A stretch of 64,000 bases of DNA from Lepidonotus clava (Eukaryota > Annelida > Polychaeta > Phyllodocida > Polynoidae): NCBI GenBank assembly GCA_936440205.1, contig OW387140.1, positions 30,067,659 through 30,131,658 of the forward strand, read 5' to 3'. Both the position numbers and the translations under genes were made by a program. The first letter of the stretch is position 1; each line of letters begins with the position of its first letter. This document shows, piece after piece, positions 1 to 13,400 of the stretch. Below the pieces are notes generated by a model. The model saw nothing but the letters and a program-made list of their open reading frames with translations. It was not told the origin of the DNA and ran no database searches.

Positions 1-2379
1 AAAAAAGAAGATAGATTGGGATATCATCCAAAATTGTAATCCCACTTGTTAGTTGGGGTAACCAAAGAATACCAGTACAAAACGCTTGCGGTTTAAGTCG
101 AGAAGAAAAAGTGAATATGGCATTTTGCATGGGCATTGACAATGAGCTTTAAGAGAAATTACGTATTCTGGTCAGGACTGAGACTCAAAGACTCCTATAT
201 AACGGCTTGCAGCTCAGATGATTGGGGGAGTAGAAGGGGTTTAGTGTGTGCCCTATAAGCAAGCACACACTGGGTCTTTGTATATAAGCATAAACCGCTC
301 ACCCGAATAGCCTCATATAGGGTACCTTAAAAAGAACCTTTTCTTGAAAGCAGAATCAATGGGTCAACTCAAGGATTCAGATTGATCAAAAGACTGGAAT
401 TTTAAACCTAAATAGCTGGGATTACCCCCAAAATCCCAACCATTGAGCTGTTGAATTATAGTCATTCATGAAAGGATATGTCTGAAAATAGCTAACAAAT
501 GGTTTTAGAGAAAATGGTTTTATAATCATCAATTTACTTGCCCGAAATTGACCTCTAGGCATAGACAGTTTCACATTGCCATGGGCTCCTTAGATGGGAC
601 ACACCAAAGGGATATTTGCACGCGCGCGCAATCCGTTGCAGGTAGCACAAAATTTCTACATACCAAATTCTCAGAGAGGGGGAAAAAAGGACTAAGCCTT
701 CAACCAACCGAGGTAGTTCCTTGTGTGTTTTACCAACGACCGGGGACAGGGCCAGGGCCGTGCTGTGGGGAGCTGACTCCTGACCCCTGACCTCAGGAGG
801 TGACGGGTTGTTGACTAAGGGTATGTGGGACGTAGGGTGAAGGACCACCTAGCCGTAATAAGATCAGGCACCAGGTTAAGGGAGGGATTCAGAAAGACTT
901 AACAGTAGAACCAAGACATGTTCCGTCCCCTTTGCCGATTGATGCCTTCAAGTTGGGTAGCATGATTGACGTCATCCTATTTTAACTTTGAATAAATTGC
1001 TTTTTCTGTAGGCATTGACATCAAAAAACGAGTAAAAGTAAAGAGTAAGAGTTAAATACTAACCAAATTACATATTATAGGACAAATGGCATTAAAATGG
1101 GAAGGTATCGTAGATCAGTCATGGGCAATATTGGAAATAAATAACATTTTAACTAGTATAAATTTGGATGGGTTTGTTTTAAGGCAAACTGTAAACATAC
1201 TGGCGAAATACATTTAATGGGTAGTTGAATAAATACAGGACATCCAAATACGTAATGATGACAGTGTGAGTGTCGACAGGTAGGCCTGTGCAAGTCTATG
1301 AAGACCCGTGTCTTGTGCTTATGTAGGTAACCCTGACTGTGCCTCATGCCTATCTAGGGTAACCCTGCCTGTGTGTGGCGCCTGCCAATAACCTGTGTGT
1401 TTAGGGTGTGGCTATTAGCAAAAGAAGTCACCCCTCCACCGTCCCCGACCCCAACAATCATAAACAACCCTTGCCACCCCCACTCCACCAACCATACCGT
1501 CACATCCCGACTCGTAGTCACACTTCCCCAACACATCCCAACGCTTGTCCCCCTCTCTTGGCCAAATACACACTTTCTCCCCAGACTCTCCACCCCTTCC
1601 TTGGCTAAACACTTCCTTTGACTCAACCCCCTATTCCCCTATGGATCCATACCGCTACCCACTGTACAACCCTAAACACATACACTACCCCCTACTCACT
1701 TACACACACCCCTCACACTCGCACAGACACGTACATACTTATACACGTGTACACACGGGAGGCGGTAGTCAACAGAACGCTAATCCCTACTTGTACTCCT
1801 GATGTCACCCAAGGGATGACGAACGTACTTCTGGTTAGGCGCTTGTCATATCCGGGCGTTTTTAATGTGTTGTACATTAAAATTTTATTCCTTGATGTGA
1901 AGGTTGCCGAAGTCCGGGAGATATCCGGTTTTATTTGTTGATTATTCATGTATGTATTTCGTACTTTGATGAGGTACCTCTTTTTGGAATAAAATTGTGT
2001 TGTCAGATGTATGTTTTTACTTAATCACACAACATGACGATTCTCCTTGCGGATGAGGATATATTTATAGGCCTATTGGAGGGAGGTCTAGATATGGGTT
2101 AAATATATAGGCATAGCGACAGGTATATGGAATGTGTCATAAAAAATGTGTATGTTGCGACTAGTTGATAGAAATGAGAGCAGGGTTTATGTAAGAATGA
2201 GTTCAAATGATTCTGGAAAAAGCAATTAAAAACTACCCTGCCCATCAAAACTCGCAACGTGTTCGAGTTTACAGATACAATATTGACCAAAATAAAGCAA
2301 GTGCTACAAAATGAAAGGTGTAAATTAATATTTGATAGTAGACACTTGCTACATGGTCCGTTGTGGTTTGTCTTTGCAG
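1..2379. other. Left flank and intron sequence, no gene recognised
   Basis: No exon of the downstream dynein gene or of any other gene could be recognised here. Positions 1430-1760 are a C- and A-rich, CA-rich low-complexity tract, in which the overlapping open frames on both strands are composition artefacts. Because the dynein chain begins mid-protein at 2380, at least the part next to 2380 must be intron. The missing 5' exons are either further left or too short to see. Confidence 0.5.
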
Positions 2380-5300
2380 TGGTCCAACACTTCCAGGAGT
2401 ACCAGGAGCCGGAGGAGGGGGTGGTCTCCCCTCCCCGACCACGCACATTCAACGCTGAGGAGGAGAAAGTAGTATTACCCCTCGGGGAAACCACTTTAAC
2501 GAATAACCTCGGCCTCCCAGTAGTCGTAGTAGTAACAAAGGTGAGTGAGTGGGTGATACTGATGACAGATGCCGGCGTATAATGAAAATGATAGATCCGA
2601 TTTTAAAGAAAAATAAACATATATGCGATAAAATATATATTCAGGGTAAATTACATAAAAGAAAATAGGTCTTACACTCTTTAATTTGATATTTTCACCA
2701 CATACAAGTCTCTCCATACTTAACTGAGAATACAATCTTTGTTAAAAAGAAAACGGAAGGCTGTGCTCTTTATGATGAATGAAGTAAAAACATACATGCC
2801 TCGAGGGCAGATGTACTTCGTTTCCATGGACTCGTTAACATTGCTGTCATCTTTTTGCAGAGTGACGAAATTTCGACATTGGAAAAAGAGCATGACTACA
2901 GAGAGGAACACTTCGACTTCATCCAACAACACATTAGGAAATTCTGTCTAAATTGTATCCTTGACTTCAATACCACAAATATACCTCTAAATGAGCAACT
3001 ATGTGTACAAATTCTTGAAAGAAAGTAAAGTGAATAGCAAAGGAATGAAAATTCCCCCTTGACATGCAGAACGTCAAGAAAAATAATCTTTTGATATTCC
3101 GTAGTTCCCTGTAAATATATCAAAAGATATATATGCGATGATTAGTTAAGTATAGGAAATGTTTAAAAAAAAAAAATCCATGTCAACTTAATCCTAAATG
3201 AACCCATTTCTTTACCCATAGACTATTCTTCTCCGTATTAACAAAATATTAGCTTCATAATTAGCACACACAAAAAAGTGGGATTCGACAATAATTAAAA
3301 ACAGTTGCAGATCAGAATGTCAAACAAGTATCATTCAATGCGCCTTCCTAGTGTTTGTTTGCCCTTGACGGCCGTTCAGATGGTGCAAGTCTCTTCTACA
3401 CGTCGGCCAAGGAGGCCAAGAACTGTGATCTGCTCTACAAGTACCTGGTGCACCGGGTGTATGGCTTCCCCTTCACCACGCCCGCCTACGTCGTCGAGCG
3501 AGACTCCGTCTTTGTGTAAGCTCCTCTGGTTCTGTTACTAAAACAGTTTGGAATTGGAATGTCTACATGATCTGTGGGGTTGAAAGGTAGTGCCAGATAT
3601 GCTGTAATTGGGCGGGAAGGGGAGGTTTTTGAATCAAACTCAGAGTTTGATTTTTAAAACATATTTAGATTACATTCTTTCTGTTGCTAAGCGGTGACAT
3701 TCAGGCTGAAGAATTTATTGAATTACAGAATGTTTTGTGAATAACTTTGTGGTTTCTTAGTTAAGTAAAGGTAGAAGTAAAAAAGTGATAGAAATCGATA
3801 TGCATGGACTTTGATAACTCTTTACTATTGGCACAATAATATTGTCGGCAGCCCAGCTGCCCTTGTTTTTGACTGTGAGGTCCTTGCTGCTAGGGGTCTT
3901 TCTCTTATCTCTCTGTGATATGACAAAATTTGTCCCTAAAATACTCACGATAGCAAAAGAATAAGTTTTCTGTTTCATTAACTAGTCAGTACTTAATAGC
4001 ATATAAGGGATATGCTTCAATATGTCACGTTTAACAGTGCATCCATGAATATCGTTTGTGAAAGGCTGGAGTCAAGACGCCTCCATAAATGATCAAAATT
4101 TAAAAAGTACCCTCTAAATTAGAGATATTTGTGTTCGTGTTTTTTGTGGGTTTTTTTCTTGAGTCTAAAGTACAATAATGACAATAAAGGAGGTGCGTTG
4201 TGCACAATGTCAGGTGTGAACTGTTGGTTGTTTGCGGCACGCGTACTGCAGACCCCATGTGTACACAGCTGATCTGTGAGAACAAATACACGCCATCCAG
4301 GGTCACCTCTACGGGCCCCGCCATGTCAACCAACAACTCAACCGTATAGGTGGTCAGCGCTATGCTGCATCTGGGTGTATTTGTTTACACACTTATTTTG
4401 CGTAACAGTCCTTTGAGAATGCTATATTACGCATATATAAATTATAATGTTATGGCTGCGACAAAGATAGACTTTCTCATACGTATGGCACTACGAGTCG
4501 ACATATTTCCCTTTATACTTTTCAGCAATTTTCTCGTGTTTGCCCATCTGATTAACTAATACTTTTAAAACATTTTGATATTTGATGTAGAGGAATACTC
4601 AATGTTGTTTCCCTTTGGAAAAAAAGGGCCTTTAAACCCAAATAAAAAGAAAATATTTAACATGCAACGAACTTGTCATTCTTTGACAGTGAAACAACCC
4701 GGTCAACTAAAGGTTACACATATCACAAACTTTTTTAAAAAGTGATAACCATGTTAGACTCTAGGCCAAGGGAGGAGAAACCAGACACTTTCCCCCACCA
4801 TCATGTCTTTTGGCGACAGACCGTTTAACTTACTCCCACTCCCCTTTTGGTGTCTTGTAGACCGTCGGGCTGGGACACAGAGAAGAAGATTAGCATATTA
4901 TACGAGAACATGACCAGCATGAAGCCCGACGACCTCTACGACGAAGTCATAGTCAAACCTATCATCAGAAAAGTGAGTACTGTTCTTGTAATTTCTTAGA
5001 CAAATGCCAAAATCGAGCTAGGCCAAAGGAACAAGCTGTTTATATAGAGAGAAGAAAATGAAAGTTGAATGAGATTTTGTTGACTTACATTATGATCATT
5101 AGATTATCAAGGAGAGCTTATGACATGAGAGGTTGTGTAAATATTCCCGTAGAATATGTGTCAGCAAACAGGGTGCGTCCGTGATCAGATTTTGAAATTT
5201 GTTAAAGTCAACTTCTAGATCTAAACATCAACTTTTAGTGTAGACGTGAAACCCAGTATTCCTTGCAGCGTTTATCGTAAGATGTCTACTGGCAAATGTT

Positions 5301-8300
5301 ATTTCGTTGGCCCTCTGAACAGAGATGCCATTTTTCCTACTTTTGTAGAATTTCCTACTTTTGGGTGATATTGGATTGCGCAACCAATTTTTATTACTTT
5401 GCTTTGATATCTGTTTTTGAGTATTTTTGTGTTTGTTTCAAACCAGTCAAATACAAATAACCTGAAAATCTAAAATCATTTACCCGCCGCTGAAAATATC
5501 TTTGATAACATAAACGGAATTTCAGTTCTATAATAGTTTGTCAACCATTCACATGTGCTTCCAGCCGATACAGCGGGACGCCGAGGTACAGGCGGAAGAC
5601 GAGCAGGTCTTCCTGATGAAACAACAAACACAACTCTCTAAACAGCCCGCTCCAGGAGCCCGGACAGTAAGCCATATTAAATTTTCCAAATTCGTTAGAT
5701 ATATATAGTTGAGTTAAAGTTAAGTTTTATAGTTGAGTAAACGTTTATAGTATTTTCTAACTTGAGTGAGAAATACACATGAATGTAATATGTTTAAGTA
5801 CAATTCTGAGAATAGAAATCGAGTTCTTAAACAACATTATAATTTTCAGCAAATATCCGCCTGGGTACGGTTCCTTTGATATTAATAAAATACAACGAAT
5901 TTTATGTCGAATCTTTTTGTTTCTAGTAGACCAAACGGGTACTCTTTTTACTATCCAAATCGGAATTTTACGTTTGACTTAGCCAATGGTTCAAATGCTT
6001 CTAATAGTCGTTAACTTTCTGACTATTCCCACTCACATCCTTCCTTACTTTGTCCCCTGCAGGAAGGGTCGCCGATGAGGCCCCCTGGTGGCATTCAAAA
6101 GCCGTCGACATCGCCACGAGTGAGCAGCTCACCCAGCGGCCCCGCTCTCACCGGCTCCCCCAAAAAGGTAAGAGATTAAGCCGTCAACATTTTATGAATA
6201 TTCAAAACATTTTCATCAACAAACGCCTATTATACTATGCTCTACAGCGATCTCTCAATAGGAAATTAATGTCCTTTCTATGGTTTTGTTTTCAGTTGGA
6301 AGGTGGAAAACCCGGCCAGGGTAGTACGAGTGAAGGTGTTCTCGCCAACTTCTTCAACAGCCTCCTCAGTAAAAAGACGGCCGGGGCTTCCCCGGGCACC
6401 ACGCCCAAACCCACAGGTAAGCCGTTCACACTCGTCTGATGTTGAGAGTTGTTACTCTATCCAAAGAGAACAAATGCTATCGAACATTACATAAAGTTGG
6501 TCCTTAAATTATCCCTTTCGGCTGCTTCATATGGAGAATCCAATTTTAATATGGACTGAAAGAAAACTGGGTTCACCCGCCAAAAAATATCATAATTTGC
6601 GTTACACTGAAATGACCAATATCGAATTAGTTTCCCAGAATTACGGTCTTGTTCAGAATAAGCTGTGTTTCGCTGATTTTCTGTTCATGATAATATTTTT
6701 AAAGTGGTGAGAAACGAATCTCAAAACCTTGCCCCCACACACCGTTCATGGCCAGAATGATGTGTCAATAAACAGTCGTCCTTTGTCCTCAGGTGAAAGT
6801 GAAGAGATAGAAAACACACAGGAACCCACCAACTCGGTACGCTGGATGCTGGCGTGTGCTTCTCCCACTTCTGCTCTAATATCCAGTTCTCTTGTTTCAG
6901 GATTTAACACGCATGGGTTGCAAAAAGGCTACCAAAATATCTCAGAAATACCAAAGTTGAAGGATTTAAAATGCGAATTAAAAAATGTACTATATCTAAA
7001 TTTTACGAATTTTTGGTATTGACAACATAATATTATTTTCTATTAAAAACTACAGAAATATTAGACAAATTTTCTGAGGTTATTGTGTAGAATCACGTTT
7101 TTGTATAATACTGGGTATGAGCAGTGTTTTGGTAGCAACATTTGTATCTTTATTTCAGTACAATAGTGGGCATGCCATGATAACGGTTATCTTTGTGCCA
7201 CCCAAAGCAAAACCCTCGCAGCCCATCTGAACGTTTAAGGCCATTTCACCAAATTTAAATTTCTGCCTAACTAATGTATTTTAGCATTCGTCACACTAAC
7301 AGCTAGAAGTTTAAAACTGTTTTCCCCATTTTTTTCTTACAACGAAATGCGGCAATCCTATATAAGCTATACCCTTTAAATATCTTGCAGCGTAATAAAA
7401 CAAGTTTGAAAAACACTATAAAATTTGAATGCACTTTCTGTATGGGAGGTCCTATCGGGTGTAATCCATTTTCAACCTCCGATTGTTTATGCTAACGTAT
7501 GAGGGAGAGATAAAATATACACTGTTGTTTTTGTGCGTGCCAGTTTGAACAAAAAAAGGTATCTCAGGTAAATGTATTTTAATAAGTCGGCAGATCGATA
7601 TGCAAATGTTTGGAGACAGTTTGGTTTGATGCATGGTGTTGTGTGTATTTGTTCCTGGAAAAGTAAGTGTGCTCCAGTAGATTCCCATCAGCATAACTTG
7701 CTGGGATATCTTCTCTTGTCACGCATTAAAAGTTGTCGCCAGTGCTTCAGTTCTTGGCAACAACTTTCAAAAATTGAGTACATTTCAGACGTTCCTTTTT
7801 TCATCAAACAACCAAAATGCCCTTTGGACTAATACTCTATCATTCTTCATATAAAGTATTAACTCTTGCATATCTAACATTGCGCCGATGCTTGTTTGAT
7901 AACCTTGGAAGATATTGAGGGTGGTCAAGGCAAATCCTATTGTCACCATGGATCGACAAAAGACAAAATGGTCGACAAAAGAAATCAGCCATGCATGTTG
8001 ACTTTATTTTCTGAATCAGAGAATTATCTGGAAGTGACAGTAAACCGATTTCTGTCCAACTGAATAGAAACAAAAATGAAAAATTGAGAAAATGGCATCC
8101 GTCATGCCTTGTGCCCTTGTGATGACCTTTGAACTGATGTGCCCTCTGTTGACCTTTCAGAGGAAGGTGACACGGGTAAGAAGTGGCCACCAGGCGTCTC
8201 TGTATATCATGCTCACAAACCTCTTTCTCTCCTCACAGCCACAACTCTGGGTGTGAACAGTTGCCATAGAAACAACAGCAACCACTCTCCTCCCCAACTC

Positions 8301-9492
8301 GCCACCCTCTCTCAATCTGTACCATCTCTACCACAGCATTGGTCCTCCGCTAACTTTGTTTTCACGCTAGATATTCAACCAGTAGGGGGTTGGGTCGTTT
8401 GTTTCTTGATTTCCGTTTGGCTTAGGTTGAGTGAAAAAGTTGATTTACTAAAAGGATTAGAGCTGGAATTGGAAAGAAAAAAGTGAGAATGTGAATTATT
8501 TGGTATCCAAATGTTACTGTAGATAAAAATTTGTACATGTACATTTACTGCCCATCTGTATGTTTCTCTAACTAAAAGTCACAGAATGCTCACGTCGAAC
8601 ACGTAATTTCTTATCTGTACAGGAAGTTAAAGTTGTTTGTAATTTATGGGTCCAAGCAATTCTTCAGTTTTAATTTCTGTCACTGTTGGGCCGTCACACA
8701 TAACACGCTGGTACCAGAGCTTTTTGTAACTAAACTGCAGCAGTATGTATACACGAGTTATAAGTAAAAGATATCACTTTTAGCTTGCATTATTAATACC
8801 CGGGATGAGCGATCATGGAGTGGCTGCTACTACACTTTTTCACTGTCTTGCAAATTTATCTGTTTAACAAAATTTGAGCAAAATCTGATTGCAAATTCGA
8901 AGATGGGTGATGTGTATTGTTAGTACCAGACAGCTTAGGGTTAGAATACAAGTATTTTTGTTGAATGTCGAATAGATGCGCTACTCAGATGTGTGCTATG
9001 CTTGTGTCCAGAGATAGTGAAATTCGCCTACATATGTAGCAGAAAGATACTTTTTCATAGATGCTTTGGACTGTAATGCTTTTGGTTTTTAAAAACACAT
9101 GAAAAATACGGTATAGCCACTTTAAAATCCAAATGATGAAAATAAGGATTTGGGTTTGTGGTTCATGCAGAAAGTATGCTTTCTGACGTTCGCTCGCCCG
9201 TAGCTTGAAAGTAAGTAAAGCTGTTTGTAAAAACAACCAATGTGTGGTATTTTGTCAGATGTGTATTGCATCTGTTTTGTCCTGTAAAAACAACTTGTTT
9301 TGTCTTGTCTTTGTTAACTAGTAGAACTATTTCTGATATAATTACCAATCAAGAGACTAATTGCTTTCCCCTGTTTTTCCCACAGAGCGGGCCGCCATGA
9401 GCAGGGACGCCGCGGCCGAGCTGGACCGCATGACGCGCACCAAGAAACCCGTGAGCGGTTCGGCCGCCCCCAGCACCAACAACTCCTCCTGA
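2380..9492 (+). CDS. dync1li: Cytoplasmic dynein 1 light intermediate chain, C-terminal exons (5' partial)
   Basis: The light intermediate chain links the dynein heavy chain to cargo adaptors. Exons with GT-AG borders: 2380-2540, 2861-2954, 3380-3515, 4861-4972, 5565-5666, 6063-6167, 6296-6416, 9386-9492 (stop). Phases agree throughout and give about 311 residues, compared with about 490-520 for full vertebrate proteins, so the N-terminal part of the GTPase-like domain is missing to the left. Diagnostic blocks are [64 protein letters not shown] and [12 protein letters not shown]. The adaptor-binding helix [18 protein letters not shown] lies in the 6296 exon, and the second C-terminal helix [13 protein letters not shown] in the last. 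The region between the helices may be alternatively spliced (see the microexons). One gene covers what vertebrates split into DYNC1LI1 and DYNC1LI2; I cannot say which it resembles more. Confidence 0.95.
6793..6836 (+). other. Possible alternative exon of dync1li
   Basis: A 44-nt segment between a CAG acceptor and a GT donor reads [15 protein letters not shown] when joined in phase with the preceding exon. It leaves the wrong phase for the last exon, so it would change or end the C-terminus unless another exon compensates. It is acidic and low in complexity. It could be a chance splice-site pair. Confidence 0.25.
8161..8175 (+). other. Putative 15-nt microexon of dync1li
   Basis: A pyrimidine-rich acceptor (GACCTTTCAG) is followed by 15 bases and a good GTAAGA donor. 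The segment is phase-1 symmetric: inserted between the exons ending at 6416 and starting at 9386 it adds five residues (EEGDT) and keeps the frame into the final helix. A symmetric microexon in the linker between the two C-terminal helices would be a plausible tissue-specific variant. No transcript evidence is available. Confidence 0.4.
8239..8250 (+). other. Putative 12-nt microexon of dync1li
   Basis: TCCTCACAG followed by 12 bases and GTGTGA. It is also phase-1 symmetric and would add four residues (ATTL). The donor is weaker than that of the 15-nt candidate 63 bp upstream. This could be coincidence. Confidence 0.22.
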
Positions 9493-9668
9493 GCCCGCAC
9501 CGCCACCTAGCGACACCTCCTCTCACTACTGACCGGCCCCCGGCCGACGACGACCACAGCCTCTTCCCCCTCCATCGACAACTCTGCTTCCCTGCCAAAG
9601 ACCTGATTCAAGAAAAGCGATCTTTACCTGATTCCATATGGGACTATCTGAAGATGTTAGAAACAGGC

Positions 9669-9799
9669 AGATTTGATCTGATTTTATCGGATGGTGTCTA
9701 GTTTAATCAAAATTGATCTGATTTCAGCAGATTTGATCTGACGTAATTCTATTTAAATCAAACCAGTTCGATCTGATTCAATTCCGATCTGATCTGCCT
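9669..9799 (+). repeat. Degenerate GATCTGATTT repeats in the 3' UTR
   Basis: The motif GATCTGATTT and close variants recur about seven times in 130 bp just after the dync1li stop. The spacing is irregular, so this is a degenerate short tandem array rather than a clean microsatellite. It should be present in the mRNA 3' UTR. Confidence 0.6.
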
Positions 9800-10469
9800 T
9801 GACCATACAACATTGGTTTCAACAAAGACTTAGGGTCATGTGGGGAAGGATAGATGGCAGGAGAAGGGGTTCTCATTAAACTACGAACTAAATTAGCGAG
9901 GCCCTGAGAGCAAAGCGATGAACCATGTTCGCGTAATTATTCTATTGTGTGTTTCTACCCAGATAATACGTCGGATGCCGTTGGTGGTCGATGGGCAGAA
10001 GACTTGGGGCAGCAGTGTGTGTAGGTCAGATGGGAGGACACCCTTAGATTTAGACCTGCCAGCTCGGGTACCTAAACATACTGAGTGTCCAATGTTAAAG
10101 CTTAGCTCTGCTTGGTTTGTTGATAGGTTGGTCATCTTCGTGACTGAACAAAGAGGCCATCATTCCGCGCGATTTTATTTATATACACAATTATTTACCT
10201 TGATATACTTATGATAATGACATCAGAGCTGAGGCCATATGAAATACTTACGTTAGCTCAGACAGTATAGGTTATGTACGTGCAGTAAGGCTCTCAGAAC
10301 CAACCCATCTGCCACGCTGCCGTTAGTCTTGTGTCCATTGAGGAAGAGTCAGGCGATCCGACGTAAATCATTTAACAGGTGTCATTGTTACTTCCTACTC
10401 CCTCTCCAGCGATAAAACCATTAGATACGTTGACTGCATCTTAAAATATTGATAAATGAGTGAACAAAA

Positions 10470-10475
10470 AATAAA
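10470..10475 (+). terminator. Candidate poly(A) signal of dync1li
   Basis: This is the first AATAAA noted downstream of the stop codon and would give a 3' UTR of about 1 kb. Later signals also exist, so the end used in vivo is uncertain. Confidence 0.4.
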
Positions 10476-13400
10476 CCTAAAGTTTCGGTAATGCGTCGGG
10501 ACAAGGTGTATGGGCCCATAGTCTCCTGTTTAAGAGAAACAAAACTAAAATTGAAAAAAAAAAGATAGAAAAAAATCTGAAACTTGATTAGTTGCATTTG
10601 TGGGTGAGCTACAATATATTAACTGTTACCAAAGATTGAACATTGAAAAGGTGGTCCGCATTAGACTGAAAATCAATAGTACATATCCGTAGATTGGATG
10701 CTGAATGGAAAAGGGAAGGTAGTGAAGTGCCGAGGCACTGGTTCTTATGACCACTTCTTCACATCACATAACCGATTTCATTTAAATATTTTATAAGAAT
10801 ACTTATGCTATAGACATGCGCCTATTTCTAAGTTTTAATCAAATCTAAAAACCCTCTTAATTTCATTAAAAAAATGCATCTCCTGTCATTTGTTATAGAA
10901 AGATGGAATTTGAAAGGGGGGAATTGTCATAAATTCCCTAGTAAAAAGCCTTAGGCATGTTCGATACGTTGAGCCAGCGGACCGGTACTTCACTACTCTT
11001 CACGGAAACTCGACCTATGTGCCACACCACTGTTTCATTCTTCATGATTTGTTGGTTGTACCATAGCGCTTTAAACAAATCCCCATGATATATGCATGTT
11101 GAACTCCTTTTTTTAAAGTCGACATTAAGGCCAAGCATGATTGGTCTTTTGGTCGCCTAAATGCTATGTCAGAAGATCTTGTATAGGATGTAAATAAAGT
11201 TGTAGTAGTGAAATGGGTGCGATGATACTTTTGTGGGGTGTAGGCCAGTTCGTAATGTGTTCTCTGCAGTCTAGTTTGTTCCAAAGGTTCTATTTATGGT
11301 AACAAGAATTTTGATTAATCTTTGTACAGGTTTATTGATCCAAAGCCTGTGGTGGCGTCTCTCTAGAGCGGTGATATTTTTGGGAAGGTTCCCGCGAAGA
11401 AGGTCTTTGCGATGTACAAGAGTGTTAGAAAAAATGGCGAAAATGAACGGGAAAATACTGTTTTTGTCATTTCTTCTAGGACTTGTTTTCAATGGCATTT
11501 TTCAGTCGCATAAAATTATGATGCAAAGCGTGTTTTTGCAGTCCGATGGTGCAACCAAGGAAGGGGAAAATGAGATTTTTTACGTTTTGTTTCTCTGTTA
11601 AGAATCATAAAGTGGCAATTGTTCACAGACTACTTTAGAATGAATGGATTGATATAGAAATAATAATAATCTTGCACCACCCTGTATTGACTTGGGACTC
11701 TTCCATTCATTGAACGTGGTAGAGTCTATTGGAGAATCTTGGGGTAGAGGCTCATTGATATCTGTTGGGTTATGAATACTTGTACATTGTTTTGTTTTTG
11801 AGTCATAATGTAATGTTAACCTTCCTTGCCTCAACTCTTTCGAAATGGCACATTAAAAATAAGAGGAAAAAACCTGGCACATCTCAGTAATGTTACAGAG
11901 AAGTGCCAAATCACCTTATTAATGTGTCAGTGTTTCTCAACTGATAAGTGAATGGATTATCCATATTTAAGCTACCCGAGATAGCCGTGCCCTTAGTGAG
12001 ACGTTAGTGACCAGTAGAAGCACGGGTGTGCGCGATGTAAAAGCCACGCCCTTCTGTGTGTATGCCTCCGCAGTGTCTTTGTGTTGTGAGTATGTATTCG
12101 GTGCCTTGATATGCCTGCTGAACGATTAGCAGATTAAAACTCTTGTTGAAAGGAACAAACACGATGAACAGAAACTGCCATAGTTCGCACTAAAATACTG
12201 ATCATTCACACGTGCTTTAATTTGGTTGAGAACGACAGATATCTGGTTTTTCTTTTCGTAAGAAAAGATAATACTAAATTTCGGCGGTTTAAAGCAAATT
12301 GTATTTGGTGATTTCAAGCGTGAGGAATGAGACAAACAAGTGCTGGTAAAATGTGAAAATGAGTAGGAGGATATATACACATGTATTTTGTAGAAACTGC
12401 ACCATAATATCTTTAAATAAGGAGACCGAGGCTACAGGAGCAACATTTCTAAAGAACAAAAAACAAAGGTGTGCATCTTGTTGTGTTACCTATGTGTTTG
12501 TATCCACCCTGTTGATCCATTGACTGACAACAATGACCCTTTGTTCCCTAGGCCTAAGAGCGGGCCTAACTTACCCTTCCTTCAAAATGCATATACATGT
12601 AGTTGGACAGTCAGATGTTAAAGTAAATATACTAAGGCTCAGGGCCCAGGTGGAACATTACGAAATACCTTTATAGGGAGCAAAGGATTCAGTGTGATCG
12701 AAGGCGATATAATGTACATCACGCCTTGAAGTAAAAAGGCCTTGCTCGACTAGGGTTGGCTTGGTCTATTGTGTATGTTTCTGCACCCCTCAGTTCCTCA
12801 ACTAGGCGCGTGTTCTGCCACTCTGACTAGATCTAATCACCTAATTTTGTATCTAGAGCTTTCATGTTCACCATGTACCACCCTGTGTATAGCAGCTCCT
12901 CAGACTGCTGACTTGGCAGTTTTGTACAAAACTTCCGCATGTAGTTTGTATCTTAGTAACTAAGTGGATCCGGATTAGCTAAAACCATGTTAACACGAAC
13001 GTTTCATGTTATTTTGCTGGAAAGCATAATACCGGTAGAAGAAGCAAGAAACGGTTGTGTAAACATAGCCTTAGCAACTCAGTTTCATTGTTCAGTGTAA
13101 GATAAATTACAATCAAACTGTTAAATACCAAACAAATATTACAAATATTTTCTTTAAAATATAGAAAAGTGGTTACAAAATCATTCATGTCTTGTGATAA
13201 ATTATGTGAGGCACTATTAAACCTGCGTAGGTGTATCTCCTATTTGTACTCGCGTACAATGTGTGTAATTCTATGTGTGAAACTTTTTCTACTATTTCAT
13301 ACAGTGTGTTTTAGTTCTATAGACCTTTGAGGGTATTTTCCCCAGAAGGATTGACCCAAAATAATTTCATTTGAAATGTCTTCAGGCCAATGGTTTCGGT

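Noticed and set aside
1354-1626. Overlapping open frames on both strands
   Set aside because: They fall in C/A-rich low-complexity DNA; open frames on both strands at once are a composition effect and no domain or splice signal supports them.
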